From Hippasteria phrygiana (lineage: Eukaryota > Echinodermata > Asteroidea > Valvatida > Goniasteridae), in contig JAZGUH010000619.1 of the NCBI GenBank assembly GCA_037893225.1, forward strand, positions 855,832-919,831: a DNA stretch of 64,000 bases, read 5' to 3'. Positions 1 to 11,393 of the stretch are shown piece after piece; position 1 is the stretch's first letter; each line of letters opens with the position of its first letter. The position numbers were made by a program, and so were the translations under genes. The notes under the pieces are model-generated. The model was not told the origin of the DNA. It was given only the letters and a program-made list of their open reading frames with translations, and made no database searches.

Positions 1-57
1 TGCTCCATGCCTGTCAAATTCCCTAGGGTATGACTTGCTTTACTCATTCATAATTGC
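1..57 (+). repeat. Partial satellite monomer at left edge
   Basis: The window opens at monomer position 175 (TGCTCCATGC) and runs to the end of that monomer, with the CCCTAGGG junction allele and no extra G. The array therefore continues beyond the left edge. Confidence 0.97.
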
Positions 58-1447
58 ATGAAATATCAACCAAATACAGTAATTTTGACATGTATGGATA
101 GCTTAGATCTGGCGCTACATGTTGCAATTATCGGCGGCTTCTTAGAGTGAACACTTGTGGAGAAAATTCAAACCTCGCAATTTTTATTTTCTTTCCGGCC
201 AACATCTGTGTGCATATTACCTTCTATTTATTGCTCCATGCCTGTCAAATTCCCTAGGGTATGGACTTGCTTTATTCATTCATAATTGCATGAAATATCA
301 ACCAAATGCAGTAATTTTGACATGTATGGATAGCTTAGATCTGGCGCTACATGTTGCAATTATCGGCGGCTTCTTAGAGTTAACACTTGTGGAGAAAATT
401 CAAACCTCGCAATGTTTATTTTCTTTCCGGCCAACATCTGTGTGCATATTACCTTCTATTTATTGCTCCATGCCTGTCAAATTCCCTAGGGTATGACTTG
501 CTTTACTCATTCATAATTGCATGAAATATCAACCAAATACAGTAATTTTGACATGTATGGATAGCTTAGATCTGGCGCTACATGTTGCAATCATCGGCGG
601 CTTCCTAGAGTTAAAACTTGTGGAGAAAATTCAAACCTCGCAATGTTTATTTTCTTTCCGGCCAACATCTGTGTACATGTTACCGTCTATTTATTGCTCC
701 ATGCCTGTCAAATTTCCCTAGGGTATGACTTGCTTTACTCATTCATAATTGCATGAAATATCAACCAAATACAGTAATTTTGACATGTATGGATAGCTTA
801 GATCTGGCGCTACATGTTGCAATCATCGGCGGCTTCCTAGAGTTAAAACTTGTGGAGAAAATTCAAACCTCGCAATGTTTATTTTCTTTCCGGCCAACAT
901 CTGTGTACATATAACCGTCTATTTATTGCTCCATGCATGTCAAATTCCCTGGGGTATGGACTTGCTTTATTCATTCATAATTGCATGGAATATCAACCAA
1001 ATGCAGTAATTTTGACATGTATGGATAGCTTAGATCTGGCGCTACATGTTGCAATCATCGGCGGCTTCCTAGAGTTAAAACTTGTGGAGAAAATTCAAAC
1101 CTCGCAATGTTTATTTTCTTTCCGGCCAACATCTGTGTGCATATTACCTTCTATTTATTGCTCCATGCCTGTCAAATTCCCTAGGGTATGACTTGCTTTA
1201 CTCATTCATAATTGCATGAAATATCAACCAAATACAGTAATTTTGACATGTATGGATAGCTTAGATCTGGCGCTACATGTTGCAATCATCGGCGGCTTCC
1301 TAGAGTTAAAACTTGTGGAGAAAATTCAAACCTCGCAATGTTTATTTTCTTTCCGGCCAACATCTGTGTACATGTTACCGTCTATTTATTGCTCCATGCA
1401 TGTCAAATTCCCTGGGGTATGGACTTGCTTTATTCATTCATAATTGC
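58..1447 (+). repeat. 6-mer HOR (1390 bp), copy 1
   Basis: Six monomers start at 58, 290, 521, 753, 985 and 1216. The order is B (with G92, GAGTGAACAC) +G; B; A with an extra T (AATTTCCC near 713); C +G; E; A with A185 +G. The private G92 and the extra T recur 1390 bp later. A private G-to-T change at 182 is found only in this copy. Confidence 0.93.
753..1215 (+). repeat. Type C + type E dimer module (463 bp)
   Basis: The first monomer (753-984, 232 bp) has the type C block with ACATATAACC at 155-164, then A185 (ATGCATG), a CCCTGGGG junction, the extra G and T217. The second (985-1215) starts ATGGAA with G19 and ends with the type B 155-165 block. This pairing recurs through the window, for example at 2143, 16711, 17174, 19718, 28736, 40697, 42546, 43471, 45319, 48093, 53638, 55256 and 58263, so it behaves as a dimeric unit moving between HORs. 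Confidence 0.93.
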
Positions 1448-2837
1448 ATGAAATATCAACCAAATGCAGTAATTTTGACATGTATGGATAGCTTAGATCT
1501 GGCGCTACATGTTGCAATTATCGGCGGCTTCTTAGAGTGAACACTTGTGGAGAAAATTCAAACCTCGCAATGTTTATTTTCTTTCCGGCCAACATCTGTG
1601 TGCATATTACCTTCTATTTATTGCTCCATGCCTGTCAAATTCCCTAGGGTATGGACTTGCTTTATTCATTCATAATTGCATGAAATATCAACCAAATGCA
1701 GTAATTTTAACATGTATGGATAGCTTAGATCTGGCGCTACATGTTGCAATTATCGGCGGCTTCTTAGAGTTAACACTTGTGGAGAAAATTCAAACCTCGC
1801 AATGTTTATTTTCTTTCCGGCCAACATCTGTGTGCATATTACCTTCTATTTATTGCTCCATGCCTGTCAAATTCCCTAGGGTATGACTTGCTTTACTCAT
1901 TCATAATTGCATGAAATATCAACCAAATACAGTAATTTTGACATGTATGGATAGCTTAGATCTGGCGCTACATGTTGCAATCATCGGCGGCTTCCTAGAG
2001 TTAAAACTTGTGGAGAAAATTCAAACCTCGCAATGTTTATTTTCTTTCCGGCCAACATCTGTGTACATGTTACCGTCTATTTATTGCTCCATGCCTGTCA
2101 AATTTCCCTAGGGTATGACTTGCTTTACTCATTCATAATTGATTGAAATATCAACCAAATACAGTAATTTTGACATGTATGGATAGCTTAGATCTGGCGC
2201 TACATGTTGCAATCATCGGCGGCTTCCTAGAGTTAAAACTTGTGGAGAAAATTCAAACCTCGCAATGTTTATTTTCTTTCCGGCCAACATCTGTGTACAT
2301 ATAACCGTCTATTTATTGCTCCATGCATGTCAAATTCCCTGGGGTATGGACTTGCTTTATTCATTCATAATTGCATGGAATATCAACCAAATGCAGTAAT
2401 TTTGACATGTATGGATAGCTTAGATCTGGCGCTACATGTTGCAATCATCGGCGGCTTCCTAGAGTTAAAACTTGTGGAGAAAATTCAAACCTCGCAATGT
2501 TTATTTTCTTTCCGGCCAACATCTGTGTGCATATTACCTTCTATTTATTGCTCCATGCCTGTCAAATTCCCTAGGGTATGACTTGCTTTACTCATTCATA
2601 ATTGCATGAAATATCAACCAAATACAGTAATTTTGACATGTATGGATAGCTTAGATCTGGCGCTACATGTTGCAATCATCGGCGGCTTCCTAGAGTTAAA
2701 ACTTGTGGAGAAAATTCAAACCTCGCAATGTTTATTTTCTTTCCGGCCAACATCTGTGTACATGTTACCGTCTATTTATTGCTCCATGCATGTCAAATTC
2801 CCTGGGGTATGGACTTGCTTTATTCATTCATAATTGC
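1448..2837 (+). repeat. 6-mer HOR (1390 bp), copy 2
   Basis: Same order as copy 1, with monomers at 1448, 1680, 1911, 2143, 2375 and 2606. It repeats the G92 variant and the extra T near 2103. It differs at the start of the fourth monomer, where the boundary reads TTGATTG instead of TTGCATG, and by TTTTAAC near 1709. Confidence 0.93.
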
Positions 2838-3532
2838 ATGAAATATCAACCAAATGCAGTAATTTTGACATGTATGGATAGCTTAGATCTGGCGCTACAT
2901 GTTGCAATTATCGGCGGCTTCTTAGAGTGAACACTTGTGGAGAAAATTCAAACCTCGCAATGTTTATTTTCTTTCCGGCCAACATCTGTGTGCATATTAC
3001 CTTCTATTTATTGCTCCATGCCTGTCAAATTCCCTAGGGTATGGACTTGCTTTATTCATTCATAATTGCATGAAATATCAACCAAATGCAGTAATTTTAA
3101 CATGTATGGATAGCTTAGATCTGGCGCTACATGTTGCAATTATCGGCGGCTTCTTAGAGTTAACACTTGTGGAGAAAATTCAAACCTCGCAATGTTTATT
3201 TTCTTTCCGGCCAACATCTGTGTGCATATTACCTTCTATTTATTGCTCCATGCCTGTCAAATTCCCTAGGGTATGACTTGCTTTACTCATTCATAATTGC
3301 ATGAAATATCAACCAAATACAGTAATTTTGACATGTATGGATAGCTTAGATCTGGCGCTACATGTTGCAATCATCTTCGGCTTCCTAGAGTTAAAACTTG
3401 TGGAGAAAATTCAAACCTCGCAATGTTTATTTTCTTTCCGGCCAACATCTGTGTACATGTTACCGTCTATTTATTGCTCCATGCCTGTCAAATTTCCCTA
3501 GGGTATGACTTGCTTTACTCATTCATAATTGC
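2838..3532 (+). repeat. 6-mer HOR, copy 3, truncated after three monomers
   Basis: Monomers at 2838, 3070 and 3301 match the first three of copies 1 and 2, including G92 and the extra T near 3493. A private GG-to-TT double change is at 3376-3377. The fourth monomer (3533) is not the expected type C, so the HOR breaks there. Confidence 0.9.
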
Positions 3533-5382
3533 ATGAAATATCAACCAAATACAGTAATTTTAACATGTATGGATAGCTTAGATCTGGCGCTACATGTTGC
3601 AATCATCGGCGGCTTCCTAGAGTTAAAACTTGTGGAGAAAATTCAAACCTCGCAATGTTTATTTTCTTTCCGGCCAACATCTGTGTACATGTTACCGTCT
3701 ATTTATTGCTCCATGCATGTCAAATTCCCTGGGGTATGGACTAGCTTTACTCATTCATAATTGCATGGAATATCAACCAAATGCAGTAATTTTGACATGT
3801 ATGGATAGCTTAGATCTGGCGCTACATGTTGCAATCATCGGCGGCTTCCTAGAGTTAAAACTTGTGGAGAAAATTCAAACCTCGCAATGTTTATTTTCTT
3901 TCCGGCCAACATCTGTGTGCATATTACCTTCTATTTATTGCTCCATGCATGTCAAATTCCCTAGGGTATGACTTGCTTTACTCATTCATAATTGATTGAA
4001 ATATCAACCAAATACAGTAATTTTGACATGTATGGATAGCTTAGATCTGGCGCTACATGTTGCAATTATCGGCGGCTTCTTAGAGTTAACACTTGTGGAG
4101 AAAATTCAAACCTCGCAATGTTTATTTTCTTTCCGGCCAACATCTGTGTGCATATTACCTTCTATTTATTGCTCCATGCCTGTCAAATTCCCTTGGGTAT
4201 GACTTGCTTTACTCATTCATAATTGCATGAAATATCAACCAAATACAGTAATTTTGACATGTATGGATAGCTTAGATCTGGCGCTACATGTTGCAATCAT
4301 CGGCGGCTTCCTAGAGTTAAAACTTGTGGAGAAAATTCAAACCTCGCAATGTTTATTTTCTTTCCGGCCAACATCTGTGTACATGTTACCGTCTATTTAT
4401 TGCTCCATGCCTGTCAAATTCCCTTGGGTATGACTTGCTTTACTCATTCATAATTGCATGAAATATCAACCAAATACAGTAATTTTGACATGTATGGATA
4501 GCTTAGATCTGGCGCTACATGTTGCAATCATCGGCGGCTTCCTAGAGTTAAAACTTGTGGAGAAAATTCAAACCTCGCAATGTTTATTTTCTTTCCGGCC
4601 AACATCTGTGTACATGTTACCGTCTATTTATTGCTCCATGCCTGTCAAATTCCCTTGGGTATGACTTGCTTTACTCATTCATAATTGCATGAAATATCAA
4701 CCAAATACAGTAATTTTGACATGTATGGATAGCTTAGATCTGGCGCTACATGTTGCAATCATCGGCGGCTTCCTAGAGTTAAAACTTGTGGAGAAAATTC
4801 AAACCTCGCAATGTTTATTTTCTTTCCGGCCAACATCTGTGTACATGTTACCGTCTATTTATTGCTCCATGCCTGTCAAATTCCCAAGGGTATGACTTGC
4901 TTTACTCATTCATAATTGCATGAAATATCAACCAAATACAGTAATTTTGACATGTATGGATAGCTTAGATCTGGCGCTACATGTTGCAATCATCGGCGGC
5001 TTCCTAGAGTTAAAACTTGTGGAGAAAATTCAAACCTCGCAATGTTTATTTTCTTTCCGGCCAACATCTGTGTACATGTTACCGTCTATTTATTGCTCCA
5101 TGCCTGTCAAATTCCCTAGGGTATGACTTGCTTTACTCATTCATAATTGCATGAAATATCAACCAAATACAGTAATTTTGACATGTATGGATAGCTTAGA
5201 TCTGGCGCTACATGTTGCAATCATCGGCGGCTTCCTAGAGTTAAAATTTGTGGAGAAAATTCAAACCTCGCAATGTTTATTTTCTTTCCGGCCAACATCT
5301 GTGTACATATAACCGTCTATTTATTGCTCCATGCATGTCAAATTCCCTGGGGTATGGACTTGCTTTATTCATTCATAATTGC
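3533..5382 (+). repeat. 8-monomer segment, repeated at 11394-13243
   Basis: Monomers start at 3533, 3765, 3996, 4227, 4458, 4689, 4920 and 5151. The order is A with the GGACTAGC junction; E; B with the TTGATTG boundary and CCCTTGGG; two A with CCCTTGGG; A with CCCAAGGG; A with CCCTAGGG; C +G. The same order recurs 7861 bp downstream with the same length of 1850 bp; the sixth monomer differs at its junction. Confidence 0.88.
4227..4457 (+). repeat. Reference monomer, type A (most common)
   Basis: A typical 231-bp unit used here for numbering. Landmarks are ATGAAATATC at 1-10, a BglII-type AGATCT palindrome at 48-53, ACATGT palindromes at 31-36, 60-65 and 155-160, a pyrimidine-rich stretch at about 125-139, and the junction octamer at 195-202 (CCCTTGGG here). 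G+C is 89 of 231 bases. Type A carries C72, C85, A95, A155, G159, T161 and G165. From position 1 it reads open for 68 codons and stops at TGA (205-207). I see no gene in it. Confidence 0.95.
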
Positions 5383-6770
5383 ATGGAATATCAACCAAAT
5401 ACAGTAATTTTGACATGTATGGATAGCTTAGATCTGGCGCTACATGTTGCAATCATCGGCGGCTTCCTAGAGTTAAAATTTGTGGAGAAAATTCAAACCT
5501 CGCAATGTTTATTTTCTTTCCGGCCAACATCTGTGTACATATAACCGTCTATTTATTGCTCCATGCATGTCAAATTCCCTGGGGTATGGACTTGCTTTAT
5601 TCATTCATAATTGCATGGAATATCAACCAAATACAGTAATTTTGACATGTATGGATAGCTTAGATCTGGCGCTACATGTTGCAATCATCGGCGGCTTCCT
5701 AGAGTTAAAACTTGTGGAGAAAATTCAAACCTCGCAATGTTTATTTTCTTTCCGGCCAACATCTGTGTACATGTTACCGTCTATTTATTGCTCCATGCAT
5801 GTCAAATTCCCTGGGGTATGGACTTGCTTTATTCATTCATAATTGCATGAAATATCAACCAAATGCAGTAATTTTGACATGTATGGATAGCTTAGATCTG
5901 GCGCTACATGTTGCAATTATCGGCGGCTTCTTAGAGTTAACACTTGTGGAGAAAATTCAAACCTCGCAATGTTTATTTTCTTTCCGGCCAACATCTGTGT
6001 GCATATTACCTTCTATTTATTGCTCCATGCCTGTCAAATTCCCTAGGGTATGACTTGCTTTACTCATTCATAATTGCATGAAATATCAACCAAATACAGT
6101 AATTTTGACATGTATGGATAGCTTAGATCTGGCGCTACATGTTGCAATCATCGGCGGCTTCCTAGAGTTAAAACTTGTGGAGAAAATTCAAACCTCGCAA
6201 TGTTTATTTTCTTTCCGGCCAACATCTGTGTACATGTTACCGTCTATTTATTGCTCCATGCCTGTCAAATTCCCTAGGGTATGACTTGCTTTACTCATTC
6301 ATAATTGCATGAAATATCAACCAAATACAGTAATTTTGACATGTATGGATAGCTTAGATCTGGCGCTACATGTTGCAATTATCGGCGGCTTCTTAGAGTT
6401 AACACTTGTGGAGAAAATTCAAACCTCGCAATGTTTATTTTCTTTCCGGCCAACATCTGTGTGCATATTACCTTCTATTTATTGCTCCATGCCTGTCAAA
6501 TTCCCTTGGGTATGACTTGCTTTACTCATTCATAATTGCATGAAATATCAACCAAATACAGTAATTTTGACATGTATGGATAGCTTAGATCTGGCGCTAC
6601 ATGTTGCAATCATCGGCGGCTTCCTAGAGTTAAAACTTGTGGAGAAAATTCAAACCTCGCAATGTTTATTTTCTTTCCGGCCAACATCTGTGTACATGTT
6701 ACCGTCTATTTATTGCTCCATGCCTGTCAAATTCCCTTGGGTATGACTTGCTTTACTCATTCATAATTGC
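5383..6770 (+). repeat. Six monomers with no clear local HOR
   Basis: Monomers at 5383, 5615, 5847, 6078, 6309 and 6540. The first two start ATGGAA but keep A19. A shared C-to-T change giving AAAATTTGTGG near 5247 and 5479 links the monomers at 5151 and 5383, which looks like a local one-monomer duplication. No other sequence is present. Confidence 0.85.
5847..6077 (+). repeat. Reference monomer, type B
   Basis: This class differs from type A by a linked set of changes: T72, T85, C95 (which creates a GTTAAC palindrome), G155, A159 and T165. Here it also has G19 and the CCCTAGGG junction. A recombinant form with C72, C85 and A95 on the left but the type B 155-165 block is also common, for example 985-1215, so the two halves of the monomer can be exchanged. 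Confidence 0.93.
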
Positions 6771-8388
6771 ATGAAATATCAACCAAATACAGTAATTTTG
6801 ACATGTATGGATAGCTTAGATCTGGCGCTACATGTTGCAATCATCGGCGGCTTCCTAGAGTTAAAACTTGTGGAGAAAATTCAAACCTCGCAATGTTTAT
6901 TTTCTTTCCGGCCAACATCTGTGTACATGTTACCGTCTATTTATTGCTCCATGCCTGTCAAATTCCCTAGGGTATGACTTGCTTTACTCATTCATAATTG
7001 CATGAAATATCAACCAAATACAGTAATTTTGACATGTATGGATAGCTTAGATCTGGCGCTACATGTTGCAATCATCGGCGGCTTCCTAGAGTTAAAACTT
7101 GTGGAGAAAATTCAAACCTCGCAATGTTTATTTTCTTTCCGGCCAACATCTGTGTACATGTTACCGTCTATTTATTGCTCCATGCCTGTCAAATTCCCAA
7201 GGGTATGACTTGCTTTACTCATTCATAATTGCATGAAATATCAACCAAATACAGTAATTTTGACATGTATGGATAGCTTAGATCTGGCGCTACATGTTGC
7301 AATCATCGGCGGCTTCCTAGAGTTAAAACTTGTGGAGAAAATTCAAACCTCGCAATGTTTATTTTCTTTCCGGCCAACATCTGTGTACATGTTACCGTCT
7401 ATTTATTGCTCCATGCCTGTCAAATTCCCTAGGGTATGACTTGCTTTACTCATTCATAATTGCATGAAATATCAACCAAATACAGTAATTTTGACATGTA
7501 TGGATAGCTTAGATCTGGCGCTACATGTTGCAATCATCGGCGGCTTCCTAGAGTTAAAACTTGTGGAGAAAATTCAAACCTCGCAATGTTTATTTTCTTT
7601 CCGGCCAACATCTGTGTACATGTTACCGTCTATTTATTGCTCCATGCATGTCAAATTCCCTGGGGTATGGACTAGCTTTACTCATTCATAATTGCATGAA
7701 ATATAAACCAAATTCAGTAATTTTGACATGTATGGATAGCTTAGATCTGGCGCTACATGTTGCAATCATCGGCGGCTTCTTAGAGTTAACACTTGTGGAG
7801 AAAATTCAAACCTCGCAATGTTTATTTTCTTTCCGGCCAACATCTGTGTGCATATTACCTTCTATTTATTGCTCCATGCCTGTCAAATTCCCTAGGGTAT
7901 GACTTGCTTTACTCATTCATAATTGCATGAAATATCAACCAAATACAGTAATTTTGACATGTATGGATAGCTTAGATCTGGCGCTACATGTTGCAATTAT
8001 CGGCGGCTTCTTAGAGTTAACACTTGTGGAGAAAATTCAAACCTCGCAATGTTTATTTTCTTTCCGGCCAACATCTGTGTGCATATTACCTTCTATTTAT
8101 TGCTCCATGCCTGTCAAATTCCCTAGGGTATGACTTGCTTTACTCATTCATAATTGATTGAAATATCAACCAAATACAGTAATTTTGACATGTATGGATA
8201 GCTTAGATCTGGCGCTACATGTTGCAATTATCGGCGGCTTCTTAGAGTTAACACTTGTGGAGAAAATTCAAACCTCGCAATGTTTATTTTCTTTCCGGCC
8301 AACATCTGTGTGCATATTACCTTCTATTTATTGCTCCATGCCTGTCAAATTCCCTTGGGTATGACTTGCTTTACTCATTCATAATTGC
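6771..8388 (+). repeat. 7-mer HOR (1618 bp), copy 1
   Basis: Monomers start at 6771, 7002, 7233, 7464, 7696, 7927 and 8158. The order is A (CCCTAGGG); A (CCCAAGGG); A; A with A185 and GGACTAGC +G; S; B; B with the TTGATTG boundary and CCCTTGGG. All seven recur exactly 1618 bp downstream. Confidence 0.93.
7696..7926 (+). repeat. Reference monomer, type S
   Basis: This class has A10 and T19 (ATATAAACCAAATTC) and follows a junction with A210 (GGACTAGC). Here the rest of the unit is type B-like (T85, C95, G155) but with C72. Other S monomers start at 9314, 21799, 22725, 24574, 25037, 26886, 27812, 29893, 31954, 36095, 39542, 46476, 57339, 61503 and 63818. The link between A210 in one monomer and A10/T19 in the next crosses the chosen monomer boundary. 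Confidence 0.92.
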
Positions 8389-10006
8389 ATGAAATATCAA
8401 CCAAATACAGTAATTTTGACATGTATGGATAGCTTAGATCTGGCGCTACATGTTGCAATCATCGGCGGCTTCCTAGAGTTAAAACTTGTGGAGAAAATTC
8501 AAACCTCGCAATGTTTATTTTCTTTCCGGCCAACATCTGTGTACATGTTACCGTCTATTTATTGCTCCATGCCTGTCAAATTCCCTAGGGTATGACTTGC
8601 TTTACTCATTCATAATTGCATGAAATATCAACCAAATATAGTAATTTTGACATGTATGGATAGCTTAGATCTGGCGCTACATGTTGCAATCATCGGCGGC
8701 TTCCTAGAGTTAAAACTTGTGGAGAAAATTCAAACCTCGCAATGTTTATTTTCTTTCCGGCCAACATCTGTGTACATGTTACCGTCTATTTATTGCTCCA
8801 TGCCTGTCAAATTCCCAAGGGTATGACTTGCTTTACTCATTCATAATTGCATGAAATATCAACCAAATACAGTAATTTTGACATGTATGGATAGCTTAGA
8901 TCTGGCGCTACATGTTGCAATCATCGGCGGCTTCCTAGAGTTAAAACTTGTGGAGAAAATTCAAACCTCGCAATGTTTATTTTCTTTCCGGCCAACATCT
9001 GTGTACATGTTACCGTCTATTTATTGCTCCATGCCTGTCAAATTCCCTAGGGTATGACTTGCTTTACTCATTCATAATTGCATGAAATATCAACCAAATA
9101 CAGTAATTTTGACATGTATGGATAGCTTAGATCTGGCGCTACATGTTGCAATCATCGGCGGCTTCCTAGAGTTAAAACTTGTGGAGAAAATTCAAACCTC
9201 GCAATGTTTATTTTCTTTCCGGCCAACATCTGTGTACATGTTACCGTCTATTTATTGCTCCATGCATGTCAAATTCCCTGGGGTATGGACTAGCTTTACT
9301 CATTCATAATTGCATGAAATATAAACCAAATTCAGTAATTTTGACATGTATGGATAGCTTAGATCTGGCGCTACATGTTGCAATCATCGGCGGCTTCTTA
9401 GAGTTAACACTTGTGGAGAAAATTCAAACCTCGCAATGTTTATTTTCTTTCCGGCCAACATCTGTGTGCATATTACCTTCTATTTATTGCTCCATGCCTG
9501 TCAAATTCCCTAGGGTATGACTTGCTTTACTCATTCATAATTGCATGAAATATCAACCAAATACAGTAATTTTGACATGTATGGATAGCTTAGATCTGGC
9601 GCTACATGTTGCAATTATCGGCGGCTTCTTAGAGTTAACACTTGTGGAGAAAATTCAAACCTCGCAATGTTTATTTTCTTTCCGGCCAACATCTGTGTGC
9701 ATATTACCTTCTATTTATTGCTCCATGCCTGTCAAATTCCCTAGGGTATGACTTGCTTTACTCATTCATAATTGATTGAAATATCAACCAAATACAGTAA
9801 TTTTGACATGTATGGATAGCTTAGATCTGGCGCTACATGTTGCAATTATCGGCGGCTTCTTAGAGTTAACACTTGTGGAGAAAATTCAAACCTCGCAATG
9901 TTTATTTTCTTTCCGGCCAACATCTGTGTGCATATTACCTTCTATTTATTGCTCCATGCCTGTCAAATTCCCTTGGGTATGACTTGCTTTACTCATTCAT
10001 AATTGC
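8389..10006 (+). repeat. 7-mer HOR (1618 bp), copy 2
   Basis: Monomers at 8389, 8620, 8851, 9082, 9314, 9545 and 9776 repeat the order of copy 1. The only difference I noticed is C-to-T at 8639. The pair is therefore a very recent duplication, or the second copy was recently converted. Confidence 0.93.
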
Positions 10007-11393
10007 ATGAAATATCAACCAAATACAGTAATTTTGACATGTATGGATAGCTTAGATCTGGCGCTACATGTTGCAATCATCGGCGGCTTCCTAGAGTTAA
10101 AACTTGTGGAGAAAATTCAAACCTCGCAATGTTTATTTTCTTTCCGGCCAACATCTGTGTACATGTTACCGTCTATTTATTGCTCCATGTCTGTCAAATT
10201 CCCTTGGGTATGACTTGCTTTACTCATTCATAATTGCATGAAATATCAACCAAATACAGTAATTTTGACATGTATGGATAGCTTAGATCTGGCGCTACAT
10301 GTTGCAATCATCGGCGGCTTCCTAGAGTTAAAACTTGTGGAGAAAATTCAAACCTCGCAATGTTTATTTTCTTTCCGGCCAACATCTGTGTACATGTTAC
10401 CGTCTATTTATTGCTCCATGCCTGTCAAATTCCCTTGGGTATGACTTGCTTTACTCATTCATAATTGCATGAAATATCAACCAAATACAGTAATTTTGAC
10501 ATGTATGGATAGCTTAGATCTGGCGCTACATGTTGCAATCATCGGCGGCTTCCTAGAGTTAAAACTTGTGGAGAAAATTCAAACCTCGCAATGTTTATTT
10601 TCTTTCCGGCCAACATCTGTGTACATGTTACCGTCTATTTATTGCTCCATGCCTGTCAAATTCCCTAGGGTATGACTTGCTTTACTCATTCATAATTGCA
10701 TGAAATATCAACCAAATACAGTAATTTTGACATGTATGGATAGCTTAGATCTGGCGCTACATGTTGCAATCATCGGCGGCTTCCTAGAGTTAAAACTTGT
10801 GGAGAAAATTCAAACCTCGCAATGTTTATTTTCTTTCCGGCCAACATCTGTGTACATGTTACCGTCTATTTATTGCTCCATGCCTGTCAAATTCCCTAGG
10901 GTATGACTTGCTTTACTCATTCATAATTGCATGAAATATCAACCAAATACAGTAATTTTGACATGTATGGATAGCTTAGATCTGGCGCTACATGTTGCAA
11001 TCATCGGCGGCTTCCTAGAGTTAAAACTTGTGGAGAAAATTCAAACCTCGCAATGTTTATTTTCTTTCCGGCCAACATCTGTGTACATGTTACCGTCTAT
11101 TTATTGCTCCATGCATGTCAAATTCCCTGGGGTATGGACTTGCTTTATTCATTCATAATTGCATGAAATATCAACCAAATGCAGTAATTTTGACATGTAT
11201 GGATAGCTTAGATCTGGCGCTACATGTTGCAATTATCGGCGGCTTCTTAGAGTTAACACTTGTGGAGAAAATTCAAACCTCGCAATGTTTATTTTCTTTC
11301 CGGCCAACATCTGTGTGCATATTACCTTCTATTTATTGCTCCATGCCTGTCAAATTCCCTAGGGTATGACTTGCTTTACTCATTCATAATTGC
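10007..11393 (+). repeat. Six monomers between HOR blocks
   Basis: Monomers at 10007, 10238, 10469, 10700, 10931 and 11163. Two type A with CCCTTGGG, two type A with CCCTAGGG, then an A (+G) and B pair like that at 5615-6077. A private C-to-T is at 10190. Nothing but satellite is present. Confidence 0.88.

Noticed and set aside
4268..4287. Hairpin around AGATCT (TAGC at 42-45, GCTA at 57-60)
   Set aside because: The stem has only four base pairs and is not centred on the AGATCT palindrome; too weak to call a structure.
4357..4377. CENP-B box near TTTCCGGCC
   Set aside because: The mammalian CENP-B box needs a TTCG core followed at fixed spacing by CGGG. The monomer has CCGG here but not the rest of the motif, and I find no match elsewhere in the unit.
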